Positions 61,601-64,000 of a DNA stretch of 64,000 nt are shown here, in pieces. The notes under the pieces were generated by a model, which did no database searches, had not been told where the DNA came from, and was given only the letters and a program-made list of their open reading frames with translations. The stretch is from Pontederia crassipes (lineage: Eukaryota > Streptophyta > Magnoliopsida > Commelinales > Pontederiaceae), in contig CM060195.1 in assembly GCA_030549335.1 (NCBI GenBank), positions 3,521,501 through 3,585,500 of the forward strand, written 5' to 3'. The translations under genes were made by a program, and so were the position numbers. Every line of letters begins with the position of its first letter. Positions within the stretch are counted from its first letter, which is position 1.

Positions 61601-63089
61601 TGTTACTAATCAAAATATTATAACTTGCTACCCTAAATATATAATTTCATAAGAAAAATGAAGACAATCTCCTGTAAAAAATACTACGGACGAGGATAAT
61701 TTGAGCATAAAATGGACTTAAGAAACTAAATTGGTCAAGAGGAAAAATTCTACGAGGATTAAAGGAATTTAACCGTACGTGCTAAAACTCATACTGATGC
61801 TTCTGCTTTATTGTAATTTTAATTAAATCACGTGCAGATATTTGTATAAGATTCGTTGTCTTGGATATTACTGTTCCTTGCAATTCAATGGAAAAAAATT
61901 GCAGGAGCAATTAATGACCAGATTATGAATGCATAAATGTATGCAGCTCATTAATCCTCTTATTCCTATGGACAGTCTGTCAAATTAATTTTCTAAATGT
62001 AAATATTACAAGATAAATGCAACTTTTGAAAACGGTCAGTGCCTGAGAGGGTGCCATATGAAAAAAAAAAATCACAGTAGCTCCAAATCCCCAAATTAAA
62101 TATTGACATCTTTCAAGGAAAACACTCTTTTGCCACTACAAAGCAGATGATCAACCTTACAAGAAATCTTCAAATGTTCTAGCAATTAAACCAATAAGTT
62201 TTTTTTTCTAAGTTCTATTTGTATATACAGTATTTTCAATAGTACACAATTAATTGAAATGACATTATATACTTATTTGCACTACATGTTATTCTGATTT
62301 TTTTTTCGAAACCAGGACTTTTCATTTAGTCAATGCATATCAGACTATCAGTGATGAATTCACACTACATGAAGAATATTATCTCCCTTCTTTTTCCTAC
62401 AATTCGAAGTTTTAATTAACTCAGAGAGATGTCTCATTTACGTACCTCGGAAGAGTGCATCCATGAGGCTGCCACCTCCAGAACTGATACGCCTTCTCAG
62501 GTCTGCCATGAGCGAGGCACCTCATCTGAGAGCTAATGAAGGGGCAGCCCTCCTCGGTGTAATGAGGCCTCGACTTCTCATCGCGAACCCACCTGCCGCT
62601 GAACACGTCGCAGCCCTCGTCAGTCCTCCCCACAGCAAACGGCACATCGCCGGCGCCGTCCCCACCTTCCTTCTCCGCCCCGTCGTGCACTTCCGTTCTG
62701 TTGGCTTCTATCGGCGCCGACGCTATCCGCCCCACGACATGCGGCGCCGGATTGGTGTGGTTGCGAGCGACCACCGTCGGCGGTACATCTCCCCTGCCTT
62801 CGCGGGCGCCGACGTCTCCGGTGTCCGCCTTCTCTGAGCCGGCCGTTCCGTGCCTTTGGAGGCGCCGCGTCAGGAACTCTAACGACGTCTGCAAGCGATG
62901 CGCCTGCAGGGACGTGATGTTGACGCCACGGATGACGGATATGAGCACGATGGTTGACACCGTGATGAGATACAGAGATGAAGGCTTCATATCTGATCTG
63001 AGCGATGTTTTTGGATGCAGAAAGATGCTTCGATCGAATGCTGCGTCTTTTGTTCGATCGAAGCGACATGGTAAGTTTTGTGGTGCCAT
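58607..63089 (-). CDS. TBL: TRICHOME BIREFRINGENCE-LIKE O-acetyltransferase (TBL/DUF231), copy 2
   Basis: Exons (minus strand): 62446-63089, 59569-59740, 59277-59491, 59037-59189 and 58607-58949. They join in frame to 508 aa. Role as for the family: Golgi acetylation of wall polysaccharide, most like the xylan-acetylating TBL30-33 group (ending [13 protein letters not shown]). Residues 38-56 form the membrane anchor, followed by a Gly/Ala/Asp-rich stem to about 155. PMR5N begins [14 protein letters not shown] (158) and ends [17 protein letters not shown] is at 234-236 in [30 protein letters not shown] follows, and the DxxH motif is D484-CVH487. The segment GASQ after GDSL lacks the Arg usual in the family (NRxQ or xRNQ). 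The start chosen is the ATG at 63089; an ATG 33 codons later (62990) would also keep the anchor. Exon 2 is 172 nt, identical in length to copy 1. Intron 1 is 2.7 kb and holds a CACTA-like insertion. Confidence 0.88.
60034..61569. mobile_element. CACTA-like non-autonomous insertion in TBL copy 2 intron 1
   Basis: The right end reads (inverted) CACTAATTTTCTACGGTCA and a plausible left end is CACTAAAATGATGCA. The structure parallels the CACTA at 50347: an AT-rich tandem array (units about 100 nt with TATAATATTATATAATA, 60180-60790), a CT-rich and GC-rich core (60800-61250), then a TTTTTATTTTT...TTTTTGAC junction and a tail of TCGAAG/TCGACGA motifs. The flanking 3-mers (ATG, CTA) do not match, so the boundaries are tentative. 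Confidence 0.48.
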
Positions 63090-64000
63090 AATTAATACGA
63101 GGAAACGGCGTCATTTTCAAATTAACTCGTATATAGAAAGATGTTTCATACGAATATCTCTCAATCGGATAATTAATTTTCCTTCCGTGAATACATGCAA
63201 ATGAATAAAATATCGTTTAAATGAGAAACCCCTATGTATATGGGTTAAAAACATATGATGGGATCATGCTATGTGCATTGGTTTGCTTAAGATGACATTC
63301 ATTCTTCATGCATGTATTGTGTCTTAATGCAAGATCTCCGTAAAATATCCATCTCTACTCCCTTCCCTGAGATGTATTTCTTGATTAAAAAAAAAAAACT
63401 GGGAACAAGGGTATAACCACCCTTGGACGGATTGGACCGGGTCGAACCAGATGAATGGTCAGATAATATAAATTAATAAAAAAATAAAATAAGTTAAAAA
63501 GATTATTATATTATTATATATAATATTTTATTTAATAAAATTATAAAATATAAATATAATAAAGGAAAATAAAATAACTCGGATTAAATGATATAATAAA
63601 GTAACATAAATTAAATCATCGTACATATAAAAAATCTTGTGAGGTAATTATAAATAAAAATATAAAAAAATATATATGTGACAAGAGGATATTGAAATAA
63701 TAAATTCAAATAAATATATGTGTATATAATATCTAAATATTTTAATATTTTTTTATGTTTTAATATTTTTTATTTTAAAAATTGATTGGGCCGAGTCGGT
63801 CAAACCCGTCGGATTGACCAAGTTTGACTAGTTCAAAATGGGTCAACCCGTCTTCAAGTTTCAACCGACTCATGTTAAACTCCGGACATCGATTCAACCG
63901 ATCGGGTCTGATAACACTAGGTGTAACACAGTAATATACATCATCACCCCAAAAATTGGGAGGTAAGTTTGAATCCCACCTCTAATATTTACGTGTTCTT
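63090..64000 (-). promoter_or_regulatory. Upstream region of TBL copy 2
   Basis: The first 300 nt before the start codon are candidate promoter and 5' UTR; no clear TATA box is seen. From about 63410 the DNA is repeat-like: GGACCGGGTCGAACC and CGGTCAAACCCGTCGG blocks around an AT-rich middle, resembling an old non-autonomous element. Confidence 0.35.

Overview
The window is nuclear DNA from a flowering plant, most likely a monocot. The genes have introns with GT/AG borders. The single-exon PYL gene is extremely GC-rich, a habit of monocot (especially commelinid) genes, while the DNA around it is AT-rich, full of long AT, GA and AAT microsatellites, and crowded with transposable elements. I cannot name the species from the sequence alone.

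Only four host loci are convincing. (1) At 342-2134 (+) lies the 3' end of a BRCA2-like homologous-recombination gene, entering from the left edge and apparently lacking one conserved exon near its end. (2) At 3817-6102 (-) is a six-exon TRICHOME BIREFRINGENCE-LIKE (TBL) wall O-acetyltransferase gene. (3) At 34954-35646 (+) is an intronless PYR/PYL abscisic-acid receptor of the PYL4-6 type. (4) At 58607-63089 (-) is a second TBL gene with five exons and a 2.7-kb first intron. The two TBL genes share intron positions and phases, lie on the same strand, and belong to the same clade (xylan acetyltransferase-like). They look like old duplicates now separated by PYL and about 50 kb of repeats.

The remaining sequence is mostly mobile DNA in layers. 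From left to right: a 1.2-kb TIR element (6454-7670); a 5.4-kb Mutator-like element (7679-13079) with long inverted repeats that carries two decayed genes facing each other, a FAR1-type transposase and a GRF zinc-finger/membrane protein; a 5'-truncated LINE with a 14-bp target duplication (13418-14195); an AT-rich MITE at 15039 with a relative at 32857; a possible solo LTR (16012-18173); an 843-bp Mutator-like non-autonomous element with a perfect 9-bp target duplication and a G-rich minisatellite core (26137-26979); a hAT-like MITE (38069-38599) inside a possible PIF-like element; an 88-bp near-perfect palindrome (41011-41098); a TIR element with a GC-rich core (41152-41727); a complete but dead Ty1-copia retrotransposon (41912-49098, target duplication CATAT); a 2.4-kb CACTA element (50347-52781, target duplication TAT); a second CACTA terminus at 53577; and a diverged CACTA-like insertion inside TBL2 intron 1.

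The most interesting item is the 7679-13079 Mutator-like element. Its two-gene convergent layout copies that of maize MuDR, but the second gene encodes a GRF zinc finger with a C-terminal membrane segment. A recurring theme is non-autonomous elements with AT-rich ends around a GC-rich, tandemly repeated core.
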